A DNA stretch of 64,000 nt from Brotaphodocola faecis (GCF_040096075.1 NZ_JBBMFJ010000008.1:44895-108894); one strand, 5' to 3'. Positions 1 through 8,691 are shown, counted from the first letter of the stretch. The notes: generated from the sequence alone by a model not told the origin. Numbers and translations: made by a program.

Positions 1-426
1 AAGCCACCCGCGGACCGCGGAATATTTGTAATCAGCCGAATTTCCAAAGCGCACAATCGGCCCAGGCTTATATACATAGCCGTGATTGCGGTCCCCCGGT
101 GTCTCAAACTCATATCGGGAACCGATATTGGCCGGAATTACCTCATCGCAGAGAAACAGCGCGCCGCTTTTGTGATGATCCATATGATCCGCGTAGTTCT
201 GGTCAATGCAGCGGAAGCGGTAAGATTTCCCGCCAATATTCCGGGTTACCGTATCACCAATATTCCAGTGCCGAAGCTGCTGCGTCCGGCGCTCCGGCCA
301 CGCACCCTCATACCATACACGATTCCGGTCCTGCGCCCCATAAACGTCAAGAGTCGGTCCCGCCGTCAGAAAAGCACAGGCACACAGCAGCCAAATCAGA
401 CACTGCCCCCTTTGTTCAGCCTGCAT
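1..426 (-). CDS. Secreted protein, DUF6273-like, cut by left edge
   Basis: An open frame of 142 codons runs from an ATG at 426 to the window edge without a stop, so the C-terminus is missing. A purine-rich GAGGGGG lies just upstream. Residues about 8-26 are hydrophobic (WLLCACAFLTAG), like a signal peptide. The visible C-terminal stretch contains FGNSADYKYSAVRGWL, which resembles the FGNSNDYKYS-type motif of DUF6273-like domains found in secreted Clostridia proteins; that family has no known function. The domain call rests on this motif alone. An inverted repeat lies upstream, between this gene and the ABC-F gene. Confidence 0.65.
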   Translation of the reverse strand, partial: MQAEQRGQCLIWLLCACAFLTAGPTLDVYGAQDRNRVWYEGAWPERRTQQLRHWNIGDTVTRNIGGKSYRFRCIDQNYADHMDHHKSGALFLCDEVIPANIGSRYEFETPGDRNHGYVYKPGPIVRFGNSADYKYSAVRGWL

Positions 427-541
427 CGCATCCCCCTCTCTTTTTATTTGTTTTTTCTGTTTTAAAATTGGAAATAAATAAATGAATGAAATCTGAAAAA
501 TAACTGTGAAATAAATGAAAAAGCAAAGATTTCAGATGATT

Positions 542-573
542 CGTTACTGTGCCATCATCATAGCACAGTAACG
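542..573. repeat. 11-bp inverted repeat, possible terminator or operator
   Basis: CGTTACTGTGC at 542-552 is exactly repeated in inverted form at 563-573 with a 10-nt loop. It lies about 40 nt beyond the ABC-F stop codon and upstream of the left-edge secreted gene, both on the minus strand. No T-run follows directly on the minus strand; a short one (GCTTTTTC) is about 15 nt away. It could be a weak terminator or a protein-binding site. Confidence 0.4.
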
Positions 574-611
574 ATCACAGTACAAGAAAAGTTCATCGAC
601 AAAAAATGACA

Positions 612-2165
612 CTATCCGCGCAGGCAGAACTCGCTGCAGTCCACCACGCGGGTCGCAAAGCCTTCATAAAATTCCGGCTCATGGCAGATCAGAAGGACAC
701 TGCCTTTGTAGGCCTTTAACGCACGGGCCAGCTCTTCCTTGGCATCTACATCCAGATGGTTGGTCGGCTCGTCTAACAGGAGTACATTGGTCTCCCGGTT
801 AATCAGTTTACATAATCTTACCTTTGCCTGCTCACCACCAGAAAGAACGCGCACCTGACTCTCAATGTGCTTGGTGGTCAGACCGCATTTTGCCAGGGCA
901 GAACGCACCTGATACTGGGTGTAGGACGGGAATTCCTTCCAGATTTCCTCGATACAGGTGGTGGTATTGCCCGGCGCCATCTCCTGCTCAAAATAGCCCA
1001 GATACAGATAATCCCCCAGCTCCACACTGCCGGACAGTGCCGGGATCAGACCCAGAATGCTCTTTAACAGGGTGGTCTTTCCGATTCCGTTGGAGCCCTT
1101 TAAAACGACCTTCTCACCGCGCTCCATGCTGATATCGAACGGGCGGGTCAGCGGCTCATCGTAACCGATCACCAGATCCTTCGCCTCAAAGATCATCTTG
1201 CCTGCAGCACGTGCTTCCATGAAGTTAAACTCTGGCTTCGGTTTCTCCTTCGCCAGCTCAATAACCTCCATCTTGTCCAGCTTTTTCTGGCGGGACATAG
1301 CCATGTTTCTGGTGGAAACTCTTGCCTTGTTGCGGGCCACAAAGTCCTCCAGCTCGGCAATCTCCTGCTGCTGGCGCTTGTAAGCCGCCTCCAGCTGCGC
1401 CTTCTTAACTGCGTAAACCTCCTGGAAATGGTCATAGTCTCCCACATAGCGGTCCAGCTTCTGGTTCTCCATGTGGTAGATCAGGTTAATGACACTGTTT
1501 AAGAACGGGATATCATGGGAAATGAGGATGAAGGCATTCTCATACTCCTGCAGATAACGCTTCAGCCACTCAATGTGCTGCTCATCCAGATAGTTGGTCG
1601 GCTCGTCCAGAAGCAGAATGTCCGGCTTCTCCAGAAGCAGCTTGCCCAGAAGCACCTTGGTACGCTGGCCGCCGGAAAGCTCGGAGACATCCTTATCCAT
1701 GCCGATTTCCTGCAGTCCCAGCGCACGGCCGACTTCCTCCACCTTGCTGTCAATGATGTAGAAATCATGGGCCATCAGAAGATCCTGAATGGTACCCAGT
1801 TCCTCCATCATGGCGTTCATCTCATCCTCGGACGCCTCCCCCATCTTATCGCAGATGGCATTCATCTGCTCTTCCATCTCGAACAGGTACGCGAACGCGC
1901 TCTTTAACACATCGCGGATGGTCATGCCCTTTTCCAGCACGGTATGCTGGTCCAGATAACCGGCGCGCACATGCTTTGCCCACTCAACCTTGCCCTCATC
2001 CGGCTGCAGCTTGCCAGTGATGATGTTCATGAAGGTGGATTTACCCTCGCCGTTTGCGCCCACCAGGCCAATGTGCTCACCCTTTAACAGGCGGAAGGAA
2101 ACGTCTTGGAAAATAGCCCGGTCGCCAAATCCGTGGCTTAAATGTTCTACGTTTAAAATACTCAT
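612..2165 (-). CDS. ABC-F family ATPase (YfmM-like)
   Basis: Soluble tandem ABC ATPase of 517 residues with no membrane segment, the layout of ABC-F proteins, which act on the ribosome in translation or antibiotic protection. Domain 1 has the Walker A GANGEGKST, signature LSGGQRTKV and Walker B ILLLDEPTNYLD. Domain 2 has GSNGIGKTT, LSGGEQAKV and VLLLDEPTNHLD. The charged interdomain linker typical of the family lies around residues 240-310. Its N-terminal sequence and length recall Bacillus YfmM, but the exact subfamily is not certain. The start is ATG at 2165, preceded by GAGGAG at 6 nt; the in-frame TTG just before it is less likely. It appears monocistronic, with its own promoter at 2237-2265. 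Confidence 0.92.
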   Translation of the reverse strand: MSILNVEHLSHGFGDRAIFQDVSFRLLKGEHIGLVGANGEGKSTFMNIITGKLQPDEGKVEWAKHVRAGYLDQHTVLEKGMTIRDVLKSAFAYLFEMEEQMNAICDKMGEASEDEMNAMMEELGTIQDLLMAHDFYIIDSKVEEVGRALGLQEIGMDKDVSELSGGQRTKVLLGKLLLEKPDILLLDEPTNYLDEQHIEWLKRYLQEYENAFILISHDIPFLNSVINLIYHMENQKLDRYVGDYDHFQEVYAVKKAQLEAAYKRQQQEIAELEDFVARNKARVSTRNMAMSRQKKLDKMEVIELAKEKPKPEFNFMEARAAGKMIFEAKDLVIGYDEPLTRPFDISMERGEKVVLKGSNGIGKTTLLKSILGLIPALSGSVELGDYLYLGYFEQEMAPGNTTTCIEEIWKEFPSYTQYQVRSALAKCGLTTKHIESQVRVLSGGEQAKVRLCKLINRETNVLLLDEPTNHLDVDAKEELARALKAYKGSVLLICHEPEFYEGFATRVVDCSEFCLRG

Positions 2166-2236
2166 CAAAAACTCCTCTCAAAAATCCGCAGATAAAGGCA
2201 GCATCTGCAAAACGTCCAAATTCGCGACTGTGTCTC

Positions 2237-2265
2237 ATTTTACATGAGAAACCAGGCAGTGGCAA
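2237..2265 (-). promoter_or_regulatory. Sigma-A-type promoter of the ABC-F gene
   Basis: On the minus strand TTGCCA (2260-2265), a 17-nt spacer and TAAAAT (2237-2242) give 5/6 matches to both consensus boxes. It lies about 70 nt upstream of the ABC-F start codon. Confidence 0.65.
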
Positions 2266-2374
2266 GCTCTTTTCCGGGAATTTGCGCATATCTTATAGTA
2301 ATTATGCCGGGTCTGTGTAAGCGCAGGCGGCACGCCTGTCACATGGACACCGCAAATCTGCCCGGAGTGATTTC

Positions 2375-2611
2375 ATGGTTCTCCCCTTAAGCCACATTCC
2401 GCCCGACTCCGATGCCCGCATCATCTGGATTGCAAGCGAACCGGCACGCCGGGAACAGCTTGCCAGACAGGGATTTGTACCGGATGAAACAGTCCGCTGT
2501 GTCCGCCGTTCCCGCCGCAGGCGGCTCTTTTTGTTCCGGGTGCGCGGACGCCTGGTCCTGCTGCCCCGGAAACTGGCCGGTGAAATCTTTGCGGAGATAC
2601 AAAATACTTAA
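2375..2611 (+). CDS. FeoA-like small SH3-fold protein, orphan
   Basis: A 78-residue protein matching the FeoA pattern: an N-terminal 'L..IP.....I.WI', a central 'R.QLARQGFVPDETVRCV', and a C-terminal 'RGRLVLLPRKLAGEIF' like the usual gly-x-aliphatic-LR-x-x-A ending. FeoA domains are small SH3-like partners of the ferrous iron permease FeoB, but no feoB is in the window, so its partner is elsewhere or it has another role. The central run of arginines (RRSRRRR) is unusual. The start ATG has only a weak GGAGTG upstream. The promoter of the next gene overlaps its stop codon. Confidence 0.6.
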   Translation: MVLPLSHIPPDSDARIIWIASEPARREQLARQGFVPDETVRCVRRSRRRRLFLFRVRGRLVLLPRKLAGEIFAEIQNT

Positions 2612-2636
2612 CAAGTTGAGACAAACGCAGTATAAT
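2608..2636 (+). promoter_or_regulatory. Promoter of the HD-domain gene
   Basis: TTAACA (2608-2613), 17-nt spacer, perfect TATAAT (2631-2636). The -35 box overlaps the stop codon of the FeoA-like gene. The next ATG with a good ribosome site is at 2718. Confidence 0.75.
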
Positions 2637-2717
2637 AGAAAAAATTTCAGGCACTGTTTTTTAGCTGCATAAAAATTGTCAGCAAAAACAGAAGCACACA
2701 TCAGGAGGTCGCACAAA

Positions 2718-3302
2718 ATGCAGAGTCAGATCACAAGAGAAGAAGCAGTAAACTTACTGAAAACATACAACAAGGAGCCGTTCCATATCCTGCACGGCCT
2801 CACCGTAGAAGGCGTCATGCGCTGGTACGCAAAGGAACTGGGCTACGGAGATGAGGAAGATTTCTGGGGCATCTGCGGACTGCTCCACGATATTGACTTT
2901 GAGCTGTACCCGGAACAGCACTGCATCAAGGCACCGGAGCTGTTAAAGGAGGGCGGCGTTGGCGATGACATGATCCACGCCATCTGCTCCCACGGCTACG
3001 GAATCTGCTGTGATGTGGAGCCGGTCCACGAGATGGAGAAGGTGCTGTTCGCCGCAGATGAGCTGACCGGCCTGATCGGAGCCGCTGCCCGTATGCGCCC
3101 GTCCAAAAGCACCAAAGATATGGAGGTTTCCAGCCTGAAGAAGAAATTCAAGGATAAAAAGTTCGCTGCCGGCTGCTCCCGCGATATCATCCGCACCGGT
3201 GCCGAGCGCCTGGGATGGGAACTGGATGAGCTCTTTGCGAAAACCATTGAGGCAATGCGGTCCTGCGAGGACTATGTGAACGCGGAGATGGAGCAGGAGT
3301 AA
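2718..3302 (+). CDS. HD-domain (metal-dependent phosphohydrolase-like) protein
   Basis: A cytosolic protein of 194 residues. It carries histidines in FHILHG (about 23-27), the HD pair in GLLHDID (about 54-60) and a further His in CSHGYG, the pattern of HD hydrolases that cleave phosphate esters using bound metals. The substrate cannot be read from the sequence. The start is ATG at 2718, preceded by AGGAGG; the upstream in-frame ATG at 2676 has no ribosome site and precedes it by 14 codons. Transcription is from the TTAACA/TATAAT promoter at 2608-2636. The hairpin at 3319-3343 lies just past the stop and may end transcription from both directions. Confidence 0.85.
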   Translation: MQSQITREEAVNLLKTYNKEPFHILHGLTVEGVMRWYAKELGYGDEEDFWGICGLLHDIDFELYPEQHCIKAPELLKEGGVGDDMIHAICSHGYGICCDVEPVHEMEKVLFAADELTGLIGAAARMRPSKSTKDMEVSSLKKKFKDKKFAAGCSRDIIRTGAERLGWELDELFAKTIEAMRSCEDYVNAEMEQE

Positions 3303-3318
3303 AGCTTCTTATAAACGC

Positions 3319-3343
3319 AAAAAACCGCGTATCTACGCGGTTT
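3319..3343 (-). terminator. Intrinsic terminator downstream of tRNA-Gly
   Basis: AAACCGCGT and ACGCGGTTT pair around a 4-nt loop. On the minus strand the stem runs into six consecutive T residues. It sits between the 3' end of the tRNA and the convergent HD gene and may act in both directions. Confidence 0.75.
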
Positions 3344-3348
3344 AAAAA

Positions 3349-3419
<71 letters not shown>

Positions 3420-3440
3420 AAATTTATGGAAACAATATTT

Positions 3441-3469
3441 ATTATAAGTCTGAATTTCAGAAAAGTAAA
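3441..3469 (-). promoter_or_regulatory. Promoter of tRNA-Gly
   Basis: On the minus strand TTTACT (3464-3469), 17-nt spacer, perfect TATAAT (3441-3446), about 22 nt upstream of the mature tRNA 5' end. Confidence 0.7.
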
Positions 3470-3497
3470 GGCTTTTTCCACGCAAAACAAGACACAT

Positions 3498-3534
3498 AAA
3501 AAAGGCTGGCGCCGGATTCAAAAAATCCGGCGCC
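3498..3534 (-). terminator. Strong terminator after the 40-residue membrane protein
   Basis: GGCGCCGGATT (3508-3518) pairs perfectly with AATCCGGCGCC (3524-3534). On the minus strand AGCC and then six T follow the stem. It ends the transcript of the small gene at 3553-3675 and insulates the tRNA. Confidence 0.8.
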
Positions 3535-3552
3535 TTTTGAGTCTTATGAAGT

Positions 3553-3675
3553 TTACTCTTCGTCATCTTCCTCTGCTGCAACACCACCAATGATGCCGAG
3601 CATACTGGCTACTACTGATACCACTACAAATAATACCAGCAGCAGGATACAGCCAAGAAAAATCATGATATCCAT
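3553..3675 (-). CDS. 40-residue membrane microprotein with acidic tail
   Basis: A short frame, ATG to TAA, encodes a single hydrophobic helix (about residues 4-33, including FLGCILLLVLFVVVSVVASM) followed by the acidic tail EEDDEE. GGAGG lies 9 nt before the ATG. A promoter at 3753-3781 and a perfect hairpin terminator at 3498-3534 bracket it, so it is an independent one-gene unit. Predicted to span the cell membrane once. I do not recognise the family. The regulatory bracketing is the main evidence that it is a real gene. Confidence 0.75.
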   Translation of the reverse strand: MDIMIFLGCILLLVLFVVVSVVASMLGIIGGVAAEEDDEE

Positions 3676-3752
3676 CTGCAAACGCCTCCGTTTCTGATTT
3701 TGCGTTCATCCGCAATATTTTAAAATACCTGCTCACATTTACAATTGTTTCA

Positions 3753-3781
3753 AGTATAGCACAGGTCCCCCGGCAAGTAAA
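3753..3781 (-). promoter_or_regulatory. Promoter of the membrane microprotein
   Basis: On the minus strand TTTACT (3776-3781), 17-nt spacer, TATACT (3753-3758). The predicted transcript start lies about 70 nt before the ATG at 3675. Confidence 0.6.
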
Positions 3782-3789
3782 GGGGCGCG

Positions 3790-4965
3790 TTAATCGTTTG
3801 CGGAGTCCGCGGAATCACTGGTCTCCGCCGTGCCCTTCTGATCATAAGTGTCCAGGAAATGATGGCGTACGCCGCCCTGTTTGTAAGCCACTACGGTGTC
3901 GAGATTGACGTTTTCCACGCTCTTGAAGATGTTGCTTTCCACGAATGGATTCTTCTCTTTCAAGGTACGGATCAACTCTTTGACTTCCACACGCTTGGAC
4001 TGGTTTTCTTCATTATTACAGGTGGTGCAGGTGTCGGTGAACTTGCAGGCACACTGGATAAAGTGCAGGTTGTTGTAGTCTCTCCACGCCTTGATGTCGT
4101 CCTCCCGCACCAGATACAGCGGGCGGATCAGCTCCATGCCCTCGAAATTGGTGCTGTGAAGCTTCGGCATCATGGTCTGTACTTGGGCGCCGTAAAGCAT
4201 GCCCATGAGGATGGTCTCGATGACATCGTCATAGTGGTGTCCCAGGGCAATCTTGTTGCAGCCCAGCTGCTTTGCGAAGGTGTAGAGGTGACCGCGGCGC
4301 ATGCGGGCGCAGAGGTAGCACGGGGATTTCTCAATGGTGTAGACCGCATCGAAAATGTCGGACTCGAAAATCTCAATCGGAATCTTTAACTTTCTGGCAT
4401 TCTCCTCAATGACCTGACGGTTCTCCGGGCTGTAGCCCGGGTCCATAACCAGGAATTTCACCTCGAAGGGGAACTTGTTGTGTTTCTTTAACTCCTGGAA
4501 CAGCTTGGCCATCAGCATGGAATCTTTGCCGCCGGAAATGCAGACCGCAATGCGGTCGCCCTCTTTGACCAGCTCATACTGGTTGATGGCTTTCGCGAAT
4601 TTGCTGAAAATGTTCTTGTGGAATTTCTTGCGCAGGCTCTTTTCCACGGAATCACAGATCTCGTCTGCCTCCTGCTTTTTGATCTCAGCCATGAGCCAGG
4701 CAATGTAGCCGCCCTTTAAGCTGACTGCATCGAAGCCCTGCTCACAGAGGGTTTCTGCCACATCGCGGCTCACGCGGCCGCGGCTGCAGCAGATAATGAT
4801 CTTTTTGTCTTTTTCTTCCGGCGGGTTCTCTTCCAGTTCTTCCGCGGAACTGGCAATGGCTCCTTTGATGGCACCGTGATTAATCTCATCCGTGCTGCGA
4901 ATGTCGTAAAGCACGTAGGTGTCCGGGGAAAGGGCGTCAAATTCTTCTATGGTTAGTTCGTTCAT
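3790..4965 (-). CDS. Rhodanese-PP-loop fusion, TtcA-like tRNA thiolase
   Basis: A cytosolic protein of 391 residues. Residues about 1-95 form a rhodanese domain with active-site loop CCSRGRV (Cys60). Residues about 110-360 form a PP-loop ATPase with SGGKDS at 144-149, CYLC at 216-219 and a second Cys group (CAC...CTTC, residues 305-316). TtcA-type enzymes adenylate a tRNA base and insert sulfur, many using an iron-sulfur cluster held by such cysteines. The fused rhodanese could hand persulfide sulfur to the thiolase. The exact tRNA base is not known. AGGAG precedes the ATG. The last 15 residues are a low-complexity acidic/Ser tail. No operon partner is visible. Confidence 0.85.
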   Translation of the reverse strand: MNELTIEEFDALSPDTYVLYDIRSTDEINHGAIKGAIASSAEELEENPPEEKDKKIIICCSRGRVSRDVAETLCEQGFDAVSLKGGYIAWLMAEIKKQEADEICDSVEKSLRKKFHKNIFSKFAKAINQYELVKEGDRIAVCISGGKDSMLMAKLFQELKKHNKFPFEVKFLVMDPGYSPENRQVIEENARKLKIPIEIFESDIFDAVYTIEKSPCYLCARMRRGHLYTFAKQLGCNKIALGHHYDDVIETILMGMLYGAQVQTMMPKLHSTNFEGMELIRPLYLVREDDIKAWRDYNNLHFIQCACKFTDTCTTCNNEENQSKRVEVKELIRTLKEKNPFVESNIFKSVENVNLDTVVAYKQGGVRHHFLDTYDQKGTAETSDSADSAND

Positions 4966-5059
4966 ATTTATTCACTCCTGTAGCGTGTCAAATCCTGTCC
5001 ATGCCGCATCTTCCTGCATTCCATGAACAAAATGTTTTCCGTTTCCTGCTTCTGCATTG

Positions 5060-5091
5060 AAAAAACAGACGGCCACATCTGCAGCCGTCTG
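5060..5091 (-). terminator. Terminator ending the 11954-5163 minus-strand gene run
   Basis: CAGACGGC and GCCGTCTG pair around a 10-nt loop and on the minus strand are followed directly by six T. It lies about 70 nt past the stop of the secreted FN3-like gene. Confidence 0.85.
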
Positions 5092-5162
5092 CTTTCTTTG
5101 CTGCGCACATCCATCATACAGGAAACATGCGCAAAACTCAATATCCTATTTGCAATCCGATT

Positions 5163-5978
5163 TTACTCGGCCCCGGCACTGACCACATTTGCTCCAGTGC
5201 TTTCTTCTGTTTCTCCTGCCACTGTCCACACCTCCGAAGTCACCCACTCGCTCTTGTTGTGGCTGCTCTGGCGCACAGTGCGGACACGGAACTGATACTC
5301 GCCCGGCTCCGTCATCTGGGACGAAAAATCATAATGGTTCTTGTATACCGAACGCATGATGCCGGTATCAATGCCGTTTCTGACCAGCTGAATCTGGTAG
5401 TAGCGGGCGGATTCCTCCGTATTCCAGGACGCTGTGCCCGGATGGGTGCTGTCCCAGCCAAAACCGACGGAAGAAGCTACATCATTCTGTGCCAGAGAAA
5501 TGGCAGAACGGTTGTCAAGCTTTGATTTCTTGTCGTAAATCAGCTTTACCCGCAGCGTCAGCATGGTATTTTTATCGGAACGCTTCGCGCTGACAAACTG
5601 TACCTTGTCATAGCGGTTCTTGGATGAAGTGGCCAGGTTTAAGCGGAACGCGTCCGAGGAAGAGCTGGCAAAATACCACTGATCCTCGTCTGCCACTACC
5701 AGAGTCACTTCGATCTCCGGCGGATTGCTGTCGCTGAAATCTTCAGAATCCTCGTTTACCACATCCGTATCACTGATATAGTAGCGGTCCGTATTCGCGC
5801 CCTCCGCAGTGACGGAAAAAGAATTTCCATCCACGCCAATGCCAAGGTCCGAATCAAACACCAGATCCATTTTTCCTACCTTGCTCTTATCCGATGCCGC
5901 ATACATGGTGCCTGTTGTCCCCACAGAAAGCAGCAAGACTGCGGCGCTTATTAAAATCCGTTTTGTTGTCTGTTTCAT
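5163..5978 (-). CDS. Secreted protein with FN3-like C-terminal domain
   Basis: A 271-residue protein with a clear signal peptide (ILISAAVLLLSVGTTGTMYA, cleavage near residue 28). The middle, roughly 30-175, is beta-rich and unrecognised. Residues about 175-255 look like a fibronectin type III fold: a tryptophan-start strand (ASWNTEESARYYQIQLVRNG) and 'GEYQFRVRTV'. Probably extracellular, free or cell-associated; no sorting motif or lipobox is present. Its ATG shares one base with the TGA of the kinase-like gene upstream, so translation is coupled. It is the last gene of the MMPL operon. No enzymatic motif is visible. Confidence 0.8.
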   Translation of the reverse strand: MKQTTKRILISAAVLLLSVGTTGTMYAASDKSKVGKMDLVFDSDLGIGVDGNSFSVTAEGANTDRYYISDTDVVNEDSEDFSDSNPPEIEVTLVVADEDQWYFASSSSDAFRLNLATSSKNRYDKVQFVSAKRSDKNTMLTLRVKLIYDKKSKLDNRSAISLAQNDVASSVGFGWDSTHPGTASWNTEESARYYQIQLVRNGIDTGIMRSVYKNHYDFSSQMTEPGEYQFRVRTVRQSSHNKSEWVTSEVWTVAGETEESTGANVVSAGAE

Positions 5979-6604
5979 CAGTCTTGGGATTCTCCTTCCT
6001 CTTTCCGGTTATAAAGGTGGCAGATCAGATCCACGCAGGTGTCAATGCCAAGCTCCGCGCTGTTTAAGGTCACATCATAGCTGGCCCCGGCGCCCCAGCG
6101 CTTTCCGGTATAGCACTCGTAGTAATTGCGGCGGCTCTTGTCGGTCTTTTTGATCAGCGTGATGGCATCATCCCGGGTAAGTTTCCGCACTTCCATGATG
6201 CGGCGGATGCGGGCATCCATATCCGCATAAACAAACACCGATGTTACTCCAGGCTGTTCCCGCAGCACATAATCGGCGCAGCGGCCGATGATGACGCAGG
6301 ATTCTTTCTCTGCCAGCTGCCGGATGACCTCCGACTGCACGTTAAATACCATATCGTTGATAGCAATGCCTCTTCCGGTCTTGTCGTTCTGCATCTGCCG
6401 CGGAACGGAATAGAAAAATGGATTCGGACGTTTCTCTTCGGCTGCCGCAAGAACATCCTGGTCCAGTTCTCCGTAATTGCAGGCCAGCTCAATGAGCTGC
6501 TTATCATAGCACTTAATGCCAAGACGTTTCGCCACCTCCGTGCCAATCTCACTGCCGCCGCTTCCAATCTGACGTCCTATGGTTATGATCCGGTTTCCTT
6601 TCAT
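5978..6604 (-). CDS. Cytidylate-kinase-like nucleotide-binding protein
   Basis: A 208-residue cytosolic P-loop protein of the cytidylate-kinase-like family common in Clostridia. The N-terminal IITIGRQIGSGGSEIG is a variant P-loop (GRQIGSGG in place of a standard GxxxxGKS/T), then KCYDKQLIELA, and near residue 105 'CVIIGRCADYVL'. True CMP kinases carry GPSGSGKST, so phosphorylation of CMP by this protein is uncertain; its substrate is unknown. The start chosen is ATG at 6604 with GGTGGAG 5 nt before it; longer frames run into the upstream gene. It is placed between two secreted proteins and its stop overlaps the next start by one base. Confidence 0.75.
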   Translation of the reverse strand: MKGNRIITIGRQIGSGGSEIGTEVAKRLGIKCYDKQLIELACNYGELDQDVLAAAEEKRPNPFFYSVPRQMQNDKTGRGIAINDMVFNVQSEVIRQLAEKESCVIIGRCADYVLREQPGVTSVFVYADMDARIRRIMEVRKLTRDDAITLIKKTDKSRRNYYECYTGKRWGAGASYDVTLNSAELGIDTCVDLICHLYNRKEEGESQD

Positions 6605-6618
6605 ATTCTCCACCCCTT

Positions 6619-8691
6619 TTATCTGTTTTTGAAGATTTCCACAAATGCCTTCCACATTTTCACAAGCACATTCCAGATCCGACGCAGCGGGCTCTGGCTT
6701 GCCGCCTCGCTCTCTGCATCCAACACTTCGTCATCATCGTCCAGGCTGATCTCTGCGGTACGCAGAATGATCTGCACAGATTCCGGCTCCTGGTTTTCGT
6801 CTGATGTAAAGGATATCTTCTCCGCGTTCGGATCCATGTTCAGGAAACGGGTGTCGCCGTCTAAGTCATCCCACTCCTTGTCGATGGCTTCCTTCATGGT
6901 CACACCTGCGTGGCGGATAGAAGCGGTGCTATCCAGCACGCTTAAGCTCTTATCCAGAAGCTCCAGGGTGCCGCGGATGCTGTCGCGGGTAGCTGCGTCC
7001 AGATTGTCACTGCTGTTCTTTAAGGTGTTCTGCACGATGGCAGCCGTGCTCAGGCTCGTGTTCAGTGCCTCGGTGGTCCGGTTCATCAGTTCTTCCGTAT
7101 CATCTAAGGACGCCTGCAGATCCGGGTAGTAGCTGTCCATGGAATCGTACAGGGCTGCGGTGTCCTCGGTGAGCATTTCCAGGCTGTCGGTGAGTTCGGA
7201 GGTATATTGGGCTGTGTCCGCTACATCATCTAGGAGACTGGACATTTCGGAAGCCAGTTTGTTGCTGGCTGCAGCCAGAGTCTGAAGCTTCTGGGTCTTC
7301 TGGCCCAGGACGGTCTGCAGCGTTACCATATCCATCGGAAGGCCTGCCGCTACTGCCGCGCTGCTTCCCGCGGAGGAATACATGGCAATTCCGCTCGAAT
7401 CACTTGGGCTTGCGGTCCGGTCATCGTAAAGATCCACATCCATATCAATATAATAATCGTCATCCACATCCTGAAGGCTGACTCCCGTGGATGCAAGGCT
7501 GGTCACATAGATCTGCTCACTGGCCTGCAGCTGGGCATCCAGCGCAATGATCGTCTGCATCAGCTGATTTAATGGAGATACTCCGCCTGCCAGATCCTCC
7601 GACCCGCTCTTAACACCCTTTAACGCGCTGTGCAGCTTATTCAGCGGATCCTGCATTTCCCGCACGGTGTCCACAATATCACCCAGGCTGTCGTGGGCTG
7701 TGTCCGCTGCCTCTTTTGCGGTCTCGATATGCGGGATCATGGCCTCTAACTGGTCCGATACGGCGCTTAAGGTCTCAATCGCGCGGTCATTGCCCTCCAG
7801 GATGCTGTCCTTTGCGCCGCTCCAGGTCTGTCTGGCGCTTTCCGCGGAGTTCATGCCGTTCTGCAACGAATTGATGCCATCCCGCATCGCCTCAACAGAC
7901 AGAGCCATCTGCTGCATGCTGTCGTGCATCTCATCGCCGCTCTCTTTCCAGGTATCCTTGGCGTCTTTTAAGTCGGTCACATGCTCTAAGTCACTGCCGG
8001 TCAGCGGGGTCATGGCCATGAACACGCCGCTGGTTTCAAAGCTGTCGGTGCCAATGCGGACGGTGAAGTCGCCATCCTCGCCCGGAAGTGCCGTGAATAC
8101 AACCGCACTGTTACTGCCGATGGTCTGCTTCTGGGCGCCGTCTGCCTCCAGGCTGTAACAGTCATTGGTATCCACCATCACTGCTACGGCCAGAACAAAG
8201 TTGTTCTTATAATATTCATTTACATCTGCGCTGTCGTTAAACTTCGCGTCGATATGAATCTCAATGAGTCCGGATGCGCCTGCCAGTTCATCGGCATTTT
8301 TCGGCACACCGTTCAGTTTGTAGGACACATCAAAATTCCACGGAAGCGCTACCTTCTTTGCGTCCAGCTCCCCTTTATAATAGAAGCGTCCCTTGTAATC
8401 CGGTGATACGTTCCAGGTTACCTTGTTTCCCTCAATGACCGGCTCGGTGTAGTCGGACATGTTGGTTACGGCGGTATAATTGCCGTAATCGGTGATGGTG
8501 GTCTGGCCGTTTAAATCACAGCCCTTCACCACATTGACCTTGTCTACATTTCCGTAGTAGTCGAGGTTGACATACATATTTTCATCTACGGCCACAGATG
8601 CCTGGCCCGCAAGCACCGGCAAAACTGTGCCGGTACATGCCATGACTGCAGCCAGTCCCATGACACCCAGTCTCTGATATCTTTTCTTCAT
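6619..8691 (-). CDS. Large secreted helical protein, partner of the MMPL transporter
   Basis: A 690-residue protein with a signal peptide (MGLAAVMACTGTVLPVLAGQ). Residues about 30-240 are beta-rich. From about 245 to 580 there are long helical, coiled-coil-like stretches rich in Ala, Asp and Ser, similar in style to the extracellular part of YhgE/Pip-type proteins. The last 25 residues (RRIWNVLVKMWKAFVEIF) form a basic amphipathic or membrane-contacting helix. The ATG at 8691 follows GGAGGG. Its stop lies 14 nt before the start of the kinase-like gene. Position directly after an MMPL gene suggests an extracytoplasmic accessory to that transporter; this is inference. I do not recognise a named family. 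Confidence 0.75.
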   Translation of the reverse strand: MKKRYQRLGVMGLAAVMACTGTVLPVLAGQASVAVDENMYVNLDYYGNVDKVNVVKGCDLNGQTTITDYGNYTAVTNMSDYTEPVIEGNKVTWNVSPDYKGRFYYKGELDAKKVALPWNFDVSYKLNGVPKNADELAGASGLIEIHIDAKFNDSADVNEYYKNNFVLAVAVMVDTNDCYSLEADGAQKQTIGSNSAVVFTALPGEDGDFTVRIGTDSFETSGVFMAMTPLTGSDLEHVTDLKDAKDTWKESGDEMHDSMQQMALSVEAMRDGINSLQNGMNSAESARQTWSGAKDSILEGNDRAIETLSAVSDQLEAMIPHIETAKEAADTAHDSLGDIVDTVREMQDPLNKLHSALKGVKSGSEDLAGGVSPLNQLMQTIIALDAQLQASEQIYVTSLASTGVSLQDVDDDYYIDMDVDLYDDRTASPSDSSGIAMYSSAGSSAAVAAGLPMDMVTLQTVLGQKTQKLQTLAAASNKLASEMSSLLDDVADTAQYTSELTDSLEMLTEDTAALYDSMDSYYPDLQASLDDTEELMNRTTEALNTSLSTAAIVQNTLKNSSDNLDAATRDSIRGTLELLDKSLSVLDSTASIRHAGVTMKEAIDKEWDDLDGDTRFLNMDPNAEKISFTSDENQEPESVQIILRTAEISLDDDDEVLDAESEAASQSPLRRIWNVLVKMWKAFVEIFKNR

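Noticed and set aside
542..573. Inverted repeat as a firm terminator of the ABC-F gene
   Set aside because: No adjacent T-run on the minus strand; kept as an inverted repeat of uncertain role.
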